Of a stretch of 27,235 bases of DNA, positions 1 to 6,965 are shown in pieces. A program made the position numbers and the translations under genes. The notes below the pieces were generated by a model, which was not told the origin of the DNA, did no database searches, and saw only the letters and a program-made list of their open reading frames with translations. The stretch lies in assembly GCA_900545165.1 (NCBI GenBank), contig UQYA01000012.1:1-27235 (forward strand), in the 5' to 3' direction. This DNA is from an uncultured Collinsella sp. Its GTDB lineage: Bacteria; Actinomycetota; Coriobacteriia; Coriobacteriales; Coriobacteriaceae. Positions within the stretch are counted from its first letter, which is position 1. Each line of letters starts with the position of its first letter.

Positions 1-1188
1 CGCGGCGTCGTAGTCCTGCGTGATGAGCGTGCGGGCCTTTTGCGCGGCGTAGTAGTACTTGTCGTACACGCCCGAGCTCAGCAGGTAGGCGCCGAGCATC
101 TGACGGCGCTTGGCCTCGGCGCCAAAGCCGTGGGCGCGCGAGAGCGAGCTCTGGTCGGACAGGTTGGCGCAGCCCTCCTCCTGATAGCCGTAGCGAATGC
201 CGTCGAAACGTGCCAGGTTGGAGAACGCCTCGGCAGGGCCGATGACGTAGTAGGCGGCGATGGCGGCGTCCAGGTGCGGCAGGTCGACCTCGACCAACTC
301 GGCGCCCTGGTTCTGCAGCTCCTGGGCGGCGCGCTGAACAGCAGTCTTGACCTCGGGCGTCAGGCCCTCGGCCTCCATAAACGCAGGGATAATGCCCACG
401 CGTTCGCCCTCGATGCTGTCGTTGAGATGCTCGGTAAAGTCGACGGCGCAATCCTGGCTAGTGCAGTCGTACGGATCGTGGCCCGCGCCGGTAAGCGCAT
501 TCATGGCCAGCGCGACATCCTCGACCGTGCGGCCAAAGGGTCCCACTTGGTCGAGCGACGAGCCAAAGGCAACCACGCCGTAACGGCTCACGGCACCGTA
601 CGTGGGCTTAAAGCCCACCACGCCGCACAGCGACGCCGGCTGGCGAATGGAGCCGCCGGTGTCCGAGCCCAGCGAGAGCGCGACTTCGCCCGCGGCGACG
701 GCTGCAGCGGAGCCGCCCGAGGAGCCGCCGGGCACGCGCTCGGTATCCCAGGGGTTGTTGGTGCGGTGGAACGCCGAGCTCTCGGTGGAGCTACCAAAGG
801 CAAATTCGTCCATGTTGGCCTTGCCCATGGGCAGGCAGCCGGCATCGAGCATGCGCTGGACGCAGGTGGCGGTGTAGACGCTCTGGTAGTTCTCGAGCAT
901 GCGAGAAGCGCAGGTGGTGCGCGTGCCCACGAGGTTCATGTTGTCCTTGATGGCCAGCGGCACGCCCGCAAGCGGGGGCAGCGGCTTGCCCGCGGCACGG
1001 TCGGCATCCACGCGCGCGGCGGCCTCGAGCGCAAGCTCGGGCGCCACCTGCAGGAATGCCTGGACCCCGCCCTCGCGCGCCTCGATGGCGGCAAGGGAGG
1101 CCTGGGCCACCTCGGTAGCGGTAAAGTCGCCGGCGGCAACGCCTGCGGCGATCTGGGCGGCGGTAAGGGAATCGAAGCTTAGCGCCAT
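1..1188 (-). CDS. gatA: Glutamyl-tRNA(Gln)/aspartyl-tRNA(Asn) amidotransferase subunit A, 5' part (partial)
   Basis: This is the catalytic amidase subunit of GatCAB, which converts Glu-tRNA(Gln) or Asp-tRNA(Asn) to the amidated form using ammonia released from glutamine. The frame is open from the ATG at 1188 to the left edge, giving 396 of an expected roughly 480-490 residues. The cis-Ser-Ser-Lys amidase signature is visible: the catalytic Lys in PLAIKDN at about residue 81, and the Gly/Ser-rich GGSSGGSAA stretch at about residue 155. The last residues read TLITQDYDAA, typical of GatA. Its ATG overlaps the TAA of gatC (TAATG), so translation is likely coupled. The gene continues beyond position 1. 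Identity is secure; only the C-terminal part is missing. Confidence 0.97.
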   Translation of the reverse strand, partial: MALSFDSLTAAQIAAGVAAGDFTATEVAQASLAAIEAREGGVQAFLQVAPELALEAAARVDADRAAGKPLPPLAGVPLAIKDNMNLVGTRTTCASRMLENYQSVYTATCVQRMLDAGCLPMGKANMDEFAFGSSTESSAFHRTNNPWDTERVPGGSSGGSAAAVAAGEVALSLGSDTGGSIRQPASLCGVVGFKPTYGAVSRYGVVAFGSSLDQVGPFGRTVEDVALAMNALTGAGHDPYDCTSQDCAVDFTEHLNDSIEGERVGIIPAFMEAEGLTPEVKTAVQRAAQELQNQGAELVEVDLPHLDAAIAAYYVIGPAEAFSNLARFDGIRYGYQEEGCANLSDQSSLSRAHGFGAEAKRRQMLGAYLLSSGVYDKYYYAAQKARTLITQDYDAA

Positions 1189-1499
1189 TACTCGCTCTCC
1201 CCCTCTCCCAAAATGGACGGCACGCGGAAGTAGCGGTCGCGCGCGCTGCCGGCGTTTTCGAGCGCGACGTCGAGCGGCAGGTCGCGCTCGGGCTCGCGCA
1301 GGTCATCGCCCATCACGTTGGACAGGCTTCCGATAGGATGGAACGTGGGCTCCACGTCGGGTAAGTCATATTGCAGGACGGGCTCGAGCATCTGGACGGC
1401 GTCGTTCATGTAGGACGTCATCTGGGTGAGCTCGTCATCGGTCAGTGCGATCTTTGCGTACTCGGCGATGCCGCGCACGTCTTTCTCGCTGAGTGCCAT
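1188..1499 (-). CDS. gatC: Glutamyl-tRNA(Gln)/aspartyl-tRNA(Asn) amidotransferase subunit C
   Basis: GatC is the small scaffold subunit that wraps around GatA and stabilises the GatA-GatB interface. The 103-residue product has the usual length and family pattern: an N-terminal helical part (SEKDVRGIAEYAKIALTDDE) followed by the conserved late segment ENAGSARDRYFRVPSIL. I chose the ATG at 1499 because AGGGAG lies about seven bases upstream; an in-frame start at 1517 would add six residues without a comparable ribosome binding site. The stop codon overlaps the gatA ATG. No gatB is visible because the window ends within gatA. The long gap upstream, filled with hairpin repeats, suggests that transcription starts between the sortase gene and gatC. 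Confidence 0.96.
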   Translation of the reverse strand: MALSEKDVRGIAEYAKIALTDDELTQMTSYMNDAVQMLEPVLQYDLPDVEPTFHPIGSLSNVMGDDLREPERDLPLDVALENAGSARDRYFRVPSILGEGESE

Positions 1500-1682
1500 A
1501 GGCGCTCCCTTCCGCATAACAGATAAACCGCTCTAGTATACAAGGCAACGCCGCTTGGAGCAGGTGCTTTACCCAAATGCAGCGAAAACGTAACGAGGGC
1601 GGCGGACTGGCAGGCGGCGGGCTGGCGGTTCTGCAACGAAACCGCACCGTCCATAGCGAAAACCGTCCCGCCCACAACGAAG

Positions 1683-1743
1683 ACCATCACAACATTCGAC
1701 GCTTTTCGCCAAAATCGCGATTTTCATCGAATGTTGTGATGGT
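1683..1743 (+). repeat. Dispersed hairpin family A, copy A1
   Basis: A 61-bp element has perfect 17-bp inverted arms (ACCATCACAACATTCGA and its complement) around an interior with an AAAATCGCGATTTT core. It lies 60 bp 3' of the sortase stop codon and upstream of gatC. Three further copies occur at 13421, 17525 and 18769. It has no U-run, so it is not a classic intrinsic terminator. It accounts for most of the 304-bp gap at 1500-1803, together with hairpin B1. Confidence 0.9.
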
Positions 1744-1755
1744 TTGGAAGTCACG

Positions 1756-1790
1756 ACCACCACAAAGGTGCCTGTCCCCATTGTGGTGGT
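1756..1790 (-). repeat. Dispersed hairpin family B, copy B1
   Basis: Ten-bp perfect arms (ACCACCACAA / TTGTGGTGGT) enclose a loop that reads TGGGGACAGGCACCT on the minus strand. It lies 13 bp 3' of the sortase stop codon, so the order on the transcript is sortase, B1, A1, gatC. Related hairpins are at 12399, 13355, 14894, 14939 and 14991. Confidence 0.88.
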
Positions 1791-1803
1791 TCTGAACGAC
1801 GTC

Positions 1804-2748
1804 TTATGCCGAGGCCTTGGCCTTGCGGCGCTTGCGGACCGCGTGGATCACGATGTCCAGCAGCAACAGCACAATGGCTACGACCACGATGAGCACGGCA
1901 AACTCGCGCTTGCCCCAGTGGCGGCCGGCCAGCGACTTTTGCTTGTCGACGTCCTTCTTGCTGTACTTGGTGCGCACGCAATGCACCAGCAGGCGATGGT
2001 CGTTCACGCCGTAGGGTGTGCAGGTGACGAGCGTCACCTTGTCGGCGCCGGGCTCGATGGTCAGCGACTCCATCTCCTCGGGCAGCACCACCTCGGAGTC
2101 CACCATCTTGTAGGCAAGCGTCTTGTTCATGGTGTGCAGCAGCACCAGGTCGCCGGGCTCCAGCGAATGGATGTCGTCGAACATGCTCAGGTTGCGCATG
2201 CCCGAGTGCGCGGTGAGCACGCAATGCGTCGAGGTGCCGCCCACCGGCAGGCTCGTGCCCTCCAGGTGGCCGACGCCCGCCATAAGGACTTCTTCGCTCG
2301 TGCCGTGGTAGATGGGCATGCTCACGTCGATGGAAGGGATCTCGACCCAGCTCATCATGGGGTCGCGGTCAAAGATGAGCTGCTGGGCGTAGGGCTCGAT
2401 CTGGTCGGCGGGAAGCTCGGTGGCCTCGCCCGCCAGCTGCTCGTTAAAGGAGCGCGCCTGGAGCAGGATGCGCTCGCGCTCCTCGGCAGACAGCGCGTCC
2501 ACGGTGCTGGACACGGTGCTGATCTGGTTGAACACGCCCGAGGCCTCGAGCCGGTCCAAGATCCACGGCCAGGTCATAAGGCCCACGCCAATAAGGATGA
2601 TGACGATGGTGATGAGACGGTCGGCCCAGCGCGGCAGCCGCTTGCGACGGCGCTTGGCCTTGGGCTTGGACTGAGGTTTGGACTGAGGGCTTGAGCCACC
2701 GTTGTCCGCGGCGTTATTGCTCTTCATATGTTTGGCGCCCTGCACCAT
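1804..2748 (-). CDS. Class C (pilus-polymerising) sortase
   Basis: This membrane transpeptidase should cleave LPXTG-like signals and join pilin subunits through a pilin lysine. The 314-residue product has a basic cytoplasmic N-terminus, a membrane segment at about 44-64, the sortase beta-barrel, and a second membrane segment at about 283-300; two such anchors are typical of class C. Catalytic residues are visible: His181 in TAHSG, Cys243 in TLVTC, and Arg252 shortly after. DRDP at about 127-130 may be the start of the class C lid. The ATG at 2748 follows GAGGAG with good spacing. Oddly, the pilin genes it should serve lie 2.3 kb upstream, behind a terminator and a toxin-antitoxin-like pair, so it probably has its own promoter or reads through from that pair. 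Confidence 0.93.
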   Translation of the reverse strand: MVQGAKHMKSNNAADNGGSSPQSKPQSKPKAKRRRKRLPRWADRLITIVIILIGVGLMTWPWILDRLEASGVFNQISTVSSTVDALSAEERERILLQARSFNEQLAGEATELPADQIEPYAQQLIFDRDPMMSWVEIPSIDVSMPIYHGTSEEVLMAGVGHLEGTSLPVGGTSTHCVLTAHSGMRNLSMFDDIHSLEPGDLVLLHTMNKTLAYKMVDSEVVLPEEMESLTIEPGADKVTLVTCTPYGVNDHRLLVHCVRTKYSKKDVDKQKSLAGRHWGKREFAVLIVVVAIVLLLLDIVIHAVRKRRKAKASA

Positions 2749-2813
2749 CGCCGGTCACTCCTCTACAGCTCAGGTTGTCTAAACAAATAATAGCCGATTA
2801 GCGAGCTCATGCG

Positions 2814-2844
2814 CCGGACAACGCAGCTTGGCTGCACCGTCCGG
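2814..2844 (-). terminator. Hairpin between nucleotidyltransferase and sortase genes (weak terminator or attenuator)
   Basis: An interrupted stem pairs CCGGAC with GTCCGG and, inside, GCAGC with GCTGC. It lies 15 bp 3' of the nucleotidyltransferase stop codon and about 65 bp before the sortase start. There is no U-run directly after it, so termination is uncertain; it may only partly separate the two genes. Confidence 0.4.
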
Positions 2845-2859
2845 GCCACGTAACCCCAC

Positions 2860-3633
2860 TCAACCAATCAAGCCATATGTTGCTTTCATCGTCTCGAGCA
2901 ACTGCGCCATCGTTACGCCCGCAACCCCAATCTGTTTCAGATTGACGTCGCCCACCTCACAATCTTTAACAAACGCAAGCATATCGTCCTTCAGTTCTCC
3001 GCCTAGGTCGACACCTTCCGACTCGCCAAGCAATTGAGCAAGCCTCAGCGCATCGCGTTTATGCTTTTTTACCTTCCTCGAATCAACGTTCTCCCCCGCT
3101 TCCCTTCTAGCTTTTAGGTCGAGATACGCCTTCGCTTTGAACGGGACAATGTATTCCGTACCCAGGACCGAAACGCCGCCTACGGTCCGAATTCCCTGAA
3201 GGAACAAGCTGTAGTAAGCATCGTCCAACAAAATTGCCGAAAGACTGCTTATGTTTTCATCAACGTGAATTGGCGCCACATCAATCCCCTCACGACCCTT
3301 TATAAAGTCAGGGCACTTCGCGAAGAGTTCGATCATATGGGGGTAACCCGGCCTCTTAGGCTCTGTAAACCGATAAAAACATGAACCTTTGCCTTCGCCC
3401 CAGCCGCAGCGGTAACCGCCATCACGTACCAAAGTCCATATAGCTTCTGCCGTCTGAGGCAACCGGTCATCGGCGACAATTACCACATCAAAATCGTGAG
3501 TCGCCCTAAACGGAAGTCCCGCCTCCGCGAGCAAAATGTCGCATGCCGTGCCGCCGATAAGGGCATACGATCCTGCAGCTTCTTGCATATGCTGCTGAAA
3601 TTCTTGGAGACCTTCTACAGCGCTTCTTGCCAT
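2860..3633 (-). CDS. AbiEii/MNT-fold nucleotidyltransferase (putative type IV-like toxin)
   Basis: The 257-residue product has the nucleotidyltransferase core: Gly-Gly at residues 27-28, the metal-binding pair in THDFD (Asp47 and Asp49), and a later acidic residue in PHMIELFAK (Glu102). AbiEii-type proteins of this fold act as toxins that modify cellular targets such as tRNA; which target is used here cannot be seen. The gene starts at 3633 behind AAAGGA and overlaps the end of the upstream regulator gene by 19 bp, the usual two-gene toxin-antitoxin arrangement. Its base composition is visibly more AT-rich than gatCA or the sortase gene, which fits horizontal transfer. An alternative is an uncharacterised nucleotidyltransferase without toxicity. 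Confidence 0.75.
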   Translation of the reverse strand: MARSAVEGLQEFQQHMQEAAGSYALIGGTACDILLAEAGLPFRATHDFDVVIVADDRLPQTAEAIWTLVRDGGYRCGWGEGKGSCFYRFTEPKRPGYPHMIELFAKCPDFIKGREGIDVAPIHVDENISSLSAILLDDAYYSLFLQGIRTVGGVSVLGTEYIVPFKAKAYLDLKARREAGENVDSRKVKKHKRDALRLAQLLGESEGVDLGGELKDDMLAFVKDCEVGDVNLKQIGVAGVTMAQLLETMKATYGLIG

Positions 3634-4583
3634 GGATATTCCTTTCCAAACATGCGATCGACTTCGAGCTGAATTCGCTCATCGTCGATTGCCGCCAAAG
3701 ATAGCGCAAGCGAAATGTCATCGACGCGGGAGGAGTCGGCAAACACGGGCGCATAGCGCCACACTTGGATCATCGCCGTTTCGTTATCCGGCAACTCCCC
3801 GTCTGCGACTTCGAGGTCGCTCAGTTGACGCCATGCACTTCTTAAGACGGCCTTTTGTTCCATGCCCGGCGCAGCGAGCATCGAACGCGCAGCGAGCGCC
3901 GTCTCCCCGGCGTCAACAAGATAGTCGATCAGCGGCGTCTTCCTTGCAAAAAAGACCTTCGAGACAGGCGAGGAGAGCTCGGCCATGTGCTCGCTAAGCA
4001 GAAAATCAACGGCAACAGGGAGCACGACGACACGTCGCTCGCGACGCTCGCGCCTCGCGAGTCCCCTGTCAACAAGCTCAGTTATGGCCTCACTCGCGCG
4101 GCTTGCCGAAATCCCAAGCGCACGACAAAGGTCATAGGGGCGATATGGCTCCTGGGCTGCTCCCCAGATTGCGGCAGCCTGCGCGTTGGGCGACATCTTG
4201 ATCGCGTGATTGTGAAACCGGGCACCGCCCCTCTCCGTGCAGGCTGTACCCATAAATGGAAGAAAAGCCTGTCTACCAGGGCAGACAAAGGGAATCCCTT
4301 GTGCAACCAATGCCTTGCGCTGACGTGCATCGGCATCAGGAAACGAAACGACAACAGGAGTCTCCGCGCGCAAGGCTAGCTGACTATAGACCCTCTTAGC
4401 CTCGGGAAGCCCGACGCCAGTAGGCAAACTTGCAAGCAAAAACGAAAAACCGTTTGCGTCAACAGCGCGAACCTCAATCGCCCGCAGATGCAGCGGCAAG
4501 CGTGCGGATCCAGGCCAATTTTTGGTCTTGGCAGAGAGGCCTAGTGCTTCTTGTAAGTAGATTAGCGCTTCGTTCATTTCCAT
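3615..4583 (-). CDS. Winged-helix regulator paired with nucleotidyltransferase (putative AbiEi-like antitoxin)
   Basis: The 322-residue product has an N-terminal domain of about 125 residues, ending near PGRQAFLPFMG, that I cannot name with certainty. A winged helix-turn-helix follows at about residues 133-195 (YDLCRALGISASRASEAI then a basic wing RRERRERR), and then a helical C-terminal part. Its 3' end overlaps the nucleotidyltransferase gene by 19 bp, so the pair is translationally linked. By analogy with AbiEi proteins it is probably the antitoxin and repressor of its own promoter, and a palindrome covering a TATAAT box lies just upstream. The start is uncertain: ATG codons at 4583 and 4577 are both possible and neither has a strong ribosome binding site. 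Confidence 0.65.
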   Translation of the reverse strand: MEMNEALIYLQEALGLSAKTKNWPGSARLPLHLRAIEVRAVDANGFSFLLASLPTGVGLPEAKRVYSQLALRAETPVVVSFPDADARQRKALVAQGIPFVCPGRQAFLPFMGTACTERGGARFHNHAIKMSPNAQAAAIWGAAQEPYRPYDLCRALGISASRASEAITELVDRGLARRERRERRVVVLPVAVDFLLSEHMAELSSPVSKVFFARKTPLIDYLVDAGETALAARSMLAAPGMEQKAVLRSAWRQLSDLEVADGELPDNETAMIQVWRYAPVFADSSRVDDISLALSLAAIDDERIQLEVDRMFGKEYPWQEAL

Positions 4584-4612
4584 CGTTTTCGTTTGATTCC
4601 ATTTTTAATTGG

Positions 4613-4626
4613 AATTATACATAATT
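4613..4626 (-). promoter_or_regulatory. -10 box with overlapping palindrome upstream of the regulator/nucleotidyltransferase pair
   Basis: A perfect TATAAT (minus strand, 4619-4614) sits 30 bp upstream of the regulator ATG. It lies inside the palindrome AATTATACATAATT, and a second inverted repeat (ATTCC / GGAAT) occupies 4596-4615. No good -35 box is seen. The arrangement fits an autorepressed promoter, but this is inferred from position only. Confidence 0.5.
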
Positions 4627-4957
4627 TTCGGAATTAACGAGATTCCTTTCGTGCCTAAGCCCGCATTTGAGTTTTCGAAATGTCCCGGATCGGCGGGGCG
4701 ATTCGGGATACAATATCAATAGAAAACGACGCAACCCGCGTAAATGTTTGGGAGCGCGGGCGGCCTAGTTTTCAGCTTTTGTTAAATGCCCGGGATCCGA
4801 CCCCCGGGCATTCTTATTTGCGCTTGTTGCGGCGCAAATGCCTTCTACCGTCCGCACCGCGCGTGCGCCTACGGACCTTAAACCGAACCTCATACGAGTC
4901 AAGAAACGCGATGACGGATGAGTCCGCATCGGACGGTGGAGGCTGCCTGTGTTGTCC
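4627..4957. other. Gene-free stretch with several consecutive hairpins
   Basis: I see no convincing gene in these 331 bases. Several inverted repeats follow each other: CCCGCG/CGCGGG (4735-4760), AATGCCCGGG/CCCGGGCATT (4787-4814), a TTGCGC/GCGCAA stem near 4818-4838, GTCCG/CGGAC around 4850-4877, and GTCCG/CGGAC again at about 4922-4934. The stretch lies between the pilus terminator and the promoter of the regulator pair. It may be a structured RNA, a decayed repeat cluster, or both. Confidence 0.35.
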
Positions 4958-4996
4958 AAAAAAAACGGGGCAGACTCCAGTGCGGAGTCTGCCCCG
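4958..4996 (-). terminator. Rho-independent terminator of the pilus operon
   Basis: On the minus strand a perfect 13-bp stem (CGGGGCAGACTCC with its complement) with a five-base loop is followed by eight U residues. It lies 100 bp 3' of the last pilin stop codon. It should end pilus transcription before the regulator, nucleotidyltransferase and sortase genes. Confidence 0.95.
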
Positions 4997-5096
4997 AAAA
5001 GAGAATGGCAAAGCAAGAACGTGGATGGACGAGAAAAGTGTCCGCAAGTCTCATGGCCATCACATCCCACCTGCCAAAGGGATGGGTGAGCGAGCG

Positions 5097-6857
5097 CTAC
5101 TCCTGCTCGGACTCCTCAGCCTGCTTACGGCTGCGGATGAGGTGAGCCACGCCGATGCACAGCACCGCGCCACCAGCGATCCAAGTGAAGGTCACACCGT
5201 TAAGACCGGTGAGGGGGAGGCCGGAGCCCTTCTTGTTCTCGACGGTAAGGGTGACGGTACCATCAGTCCGAGTAGCGTCATCAAGGATAACGAGGTCGGA
5301 AGTCTCCGCCGTCCTGGTGACTGTCACGGTCTGTGCCTCTTCCTCGGTTTTATGAAGACTGTCTGCACCAGACGCCTGAGTCGAGATCGTGAAAGTGAAG
5401 TCCTTCAGCGAATTGTAGTTGCCGAGGGCAGTCTGCTCATGAACGGTGTAAGTACCAGCGTCAAGTCCCTTGATGTAAATTTCGCCATTTTCATCAGTGA
5501 AGAACTCATGCGGCGTTTCACCAAGGTTGCCAAGTTCCTGAACGTATTTGCCCTTGGAAGCGCTGCCGTCCGCATTGTCATCAGGATCGGTAGCCTGAAT
5601 GGTAAATCCGACATTCTCGAGCTTGTTCTTGCTTTGGTGATCTTTCTTGACAAGCTTGAGCGCATAGGTGTAGTCGCGAACAACGTCGGGCACAGACTCG
5701 CCTTTGTCGGCACTCATGGGATTGTTGGAATAGATGAGCCTGACGGTGTTGAGGTTACCCTCGCCGCCGACCGCGACATTCTCTACCTTGTTGGGGTCGA
5801 GCTTGGCATTATAGGTGACGACGACCTCAGATTGCTCGTTGAGCGTGACGCCGGCCTGCTCAGCAGCAGCCTTGAGGTTGGCGAACTTGACCGTCAGGGT
5901 ATTGGTTTCGCCGTCTATAGCCGCATCGTAACCAGTCACAGCGTTAACGGTCGTGTTCTTTGAAACTGTCACGTTGTTGACCTTGACATTAACGCTATCG
6001 AGATCGGCCGTCAGCCCAGCGGAGAGTTCGTCGTGGAACTCGTAGTAATAGGTATCGAACGTGGCGATATTGTCAGCGACGGTACCAGTCAGCTGATATT
6101 GGACATCCTGGCCCATCTGAGAGTCAGCCTTATCGGCCCATACACTGGTAGACTTGTCATCCCTGACCTTCTTCGTAACCGTGGGGATGCTGGTCTTCTC
6201 GGTGACCGTCACGGGATTACCGCCAACGAGAGCGAAAATCGGAGAGGTACCAGTGCTCGGCTTGTCCGGATCCGTAAGACTATCAGACACGAAGAGATAA
6301 TAGCCATCGCCATTAGTGCTCGGGCGCGTCCACGGCTCGCCTGCCTTAAAGGAGCCGCCCGCAGCCTCCCCGTCTTCAGCTACAGCTTTAGCAATCGAAT
6401 ACAGCACGCCGCCAGGAGCGACACGCGTACCTTTGTTGTTTGCCGTGCTAGCGGTGGTACCCGTTACATTTTGAGAAAGCCACTCAGCCACAACAGAAGC
6501 TGAAGCATTATTCTCGAGCTTCTCGGCGCCTTTATTATTCACGAGATCCTTGTACTCAGCAGACCCCTGAATGGCGGTAATCACCTTGTGACCGATAGTT
6601 TGATTCGCCCATTCAATATCGGAAGCAACCTTGCCATTGACCTCCTCGTCAACGACTTTGGCCTTGAAGATCTGATAGGCCTTGAACGTATTGTCCTTGT
6701 TGGCCTCGTCGACCTTTTTGATCGTGATGCTGTTGTCCGGAGCCACCGGATCCGCAGCAAACGCCATGGTCACCGGTGCCATAACCCCACCGAAGCTCAG
6801 CGCTGCTGTGAGGCCGGCGGTTACTGCCAGGCGTGCGATGTTCTTGTTCATGCTCAT
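5097..6857 (-). CDS. FimA/SpaA-type pilin, LPLTG-anchored (probable backbone pilin)
   Basis: This secreted 586-residue pilin is polymerised and wall-anchored by sortases. It has a signal peptide (about 1-35), an N-terminal pilin domain (KKVDEANKDNTFKAYQIF region) and a candidate pilin-motif lysine in IPTVTKKV (about 229-230). A middle domain ends near the isopeptide-type YSNNP (about 376-380), and a SpaA/Cna-B-like domain follows from about 399 with its E-box Glu474 (YTVHEQ). The C-terminus is LPLTG (547-551), a membrane segment and a charged tail. I chose the ATG at 6857 because GGAGG lies eight bases upstream. It is the last gene before the terminator, and its upstream spacer carries a GC-rich hairpin that could give it a separate expression level. 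Backbone rather than minor pilin is an inference. Confidence 0.9.
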   Translation of the reverse strand: MSMNKNIARLAVTAGLTAALSFGGVMAPVTMAFAADPVAPDNSITIKKVDEANKDNTFKAYQIFKAKVVDEEVNGKVASDIEWANQTIGHKVITAIQGSAEYKDLVNNKGAEKLENNASASVVAEWLSQNVTGTTASTANNKGTRVAPGGVLYSIAKAVAEDGEAAGGSFKAGEPWTRPSTNGDGYYLFVSDSLTDPDKPSTGTSPIFALVGGNPVTVTEKTSIPTVTKKVRDDKSTSVWADKADSQMGQDVQYQLTGTVADNIATFDTYYYEFHDELSAGLTADLDSVNVKVNNVTVSKNTTVNAVTGYDAAIDGETNTLTVKFANLKAAAEQAGVTLNEQSEVVVTYNAKLDPNKVENVAVGGEGNLNTVRLIYSNNPMSADKGESVPDVVRDYTYALKLVKKDHQSKNKLENVGFTIQATDPDDNADGSASKGKYVQELGNLGETPHEFFTDENGEIYIKGLDAGTYTVHEQTALGNYNSLKDFTFTISTQASGADSLHKTEEEAQTVTVTRTAETSDLVILDDATRTDGTVTLTVENKKGSGLPLTGLNGVTFTWIAGGAVLCIGVAHLIRSRKQAEESEQE

Positions 6858-6940
6858 CTTCTTTTCCTCCGTTTTCCGGTTGGTTCTCATTCGATCGATC
6901 ATCATCTGTCTGTGTCTTAGCATCTACTTCGCTACGTCTC

Positions 6941-6959
6941 GCCCCGCTCTCTGTGGGGC
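6941..6959 (-). promoter_or_regulatory. Intercistronic hairpin between two pilin genes
   Basis: GCCCC and GGGGC pair around a nine-base loop, six bases 3' of the upstream pilin stop codon and about 84 bases before the next pilin start. There is no U-run, so it looks like a processing or stability element rather than a terminator. Confidence 0.35.
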
Positions 6960-6965
6960 TGCCAG

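Noticed and set aside
4905..4940. Possible hammerhead-like ribozyme around GGATGAGTCCG
   Set aside because: The conserved core CTGATGA and GAAA elements are not both present in the required arrangement.
4680..5963. Long plus-strand reading frame (427 codons) opposite the LPLTG pilin gene
   Set aside because: It crosses the terminator and runs antisense to a pilin gene with clear signal peptide, domains and sorting motif; the product shows no family pattern.
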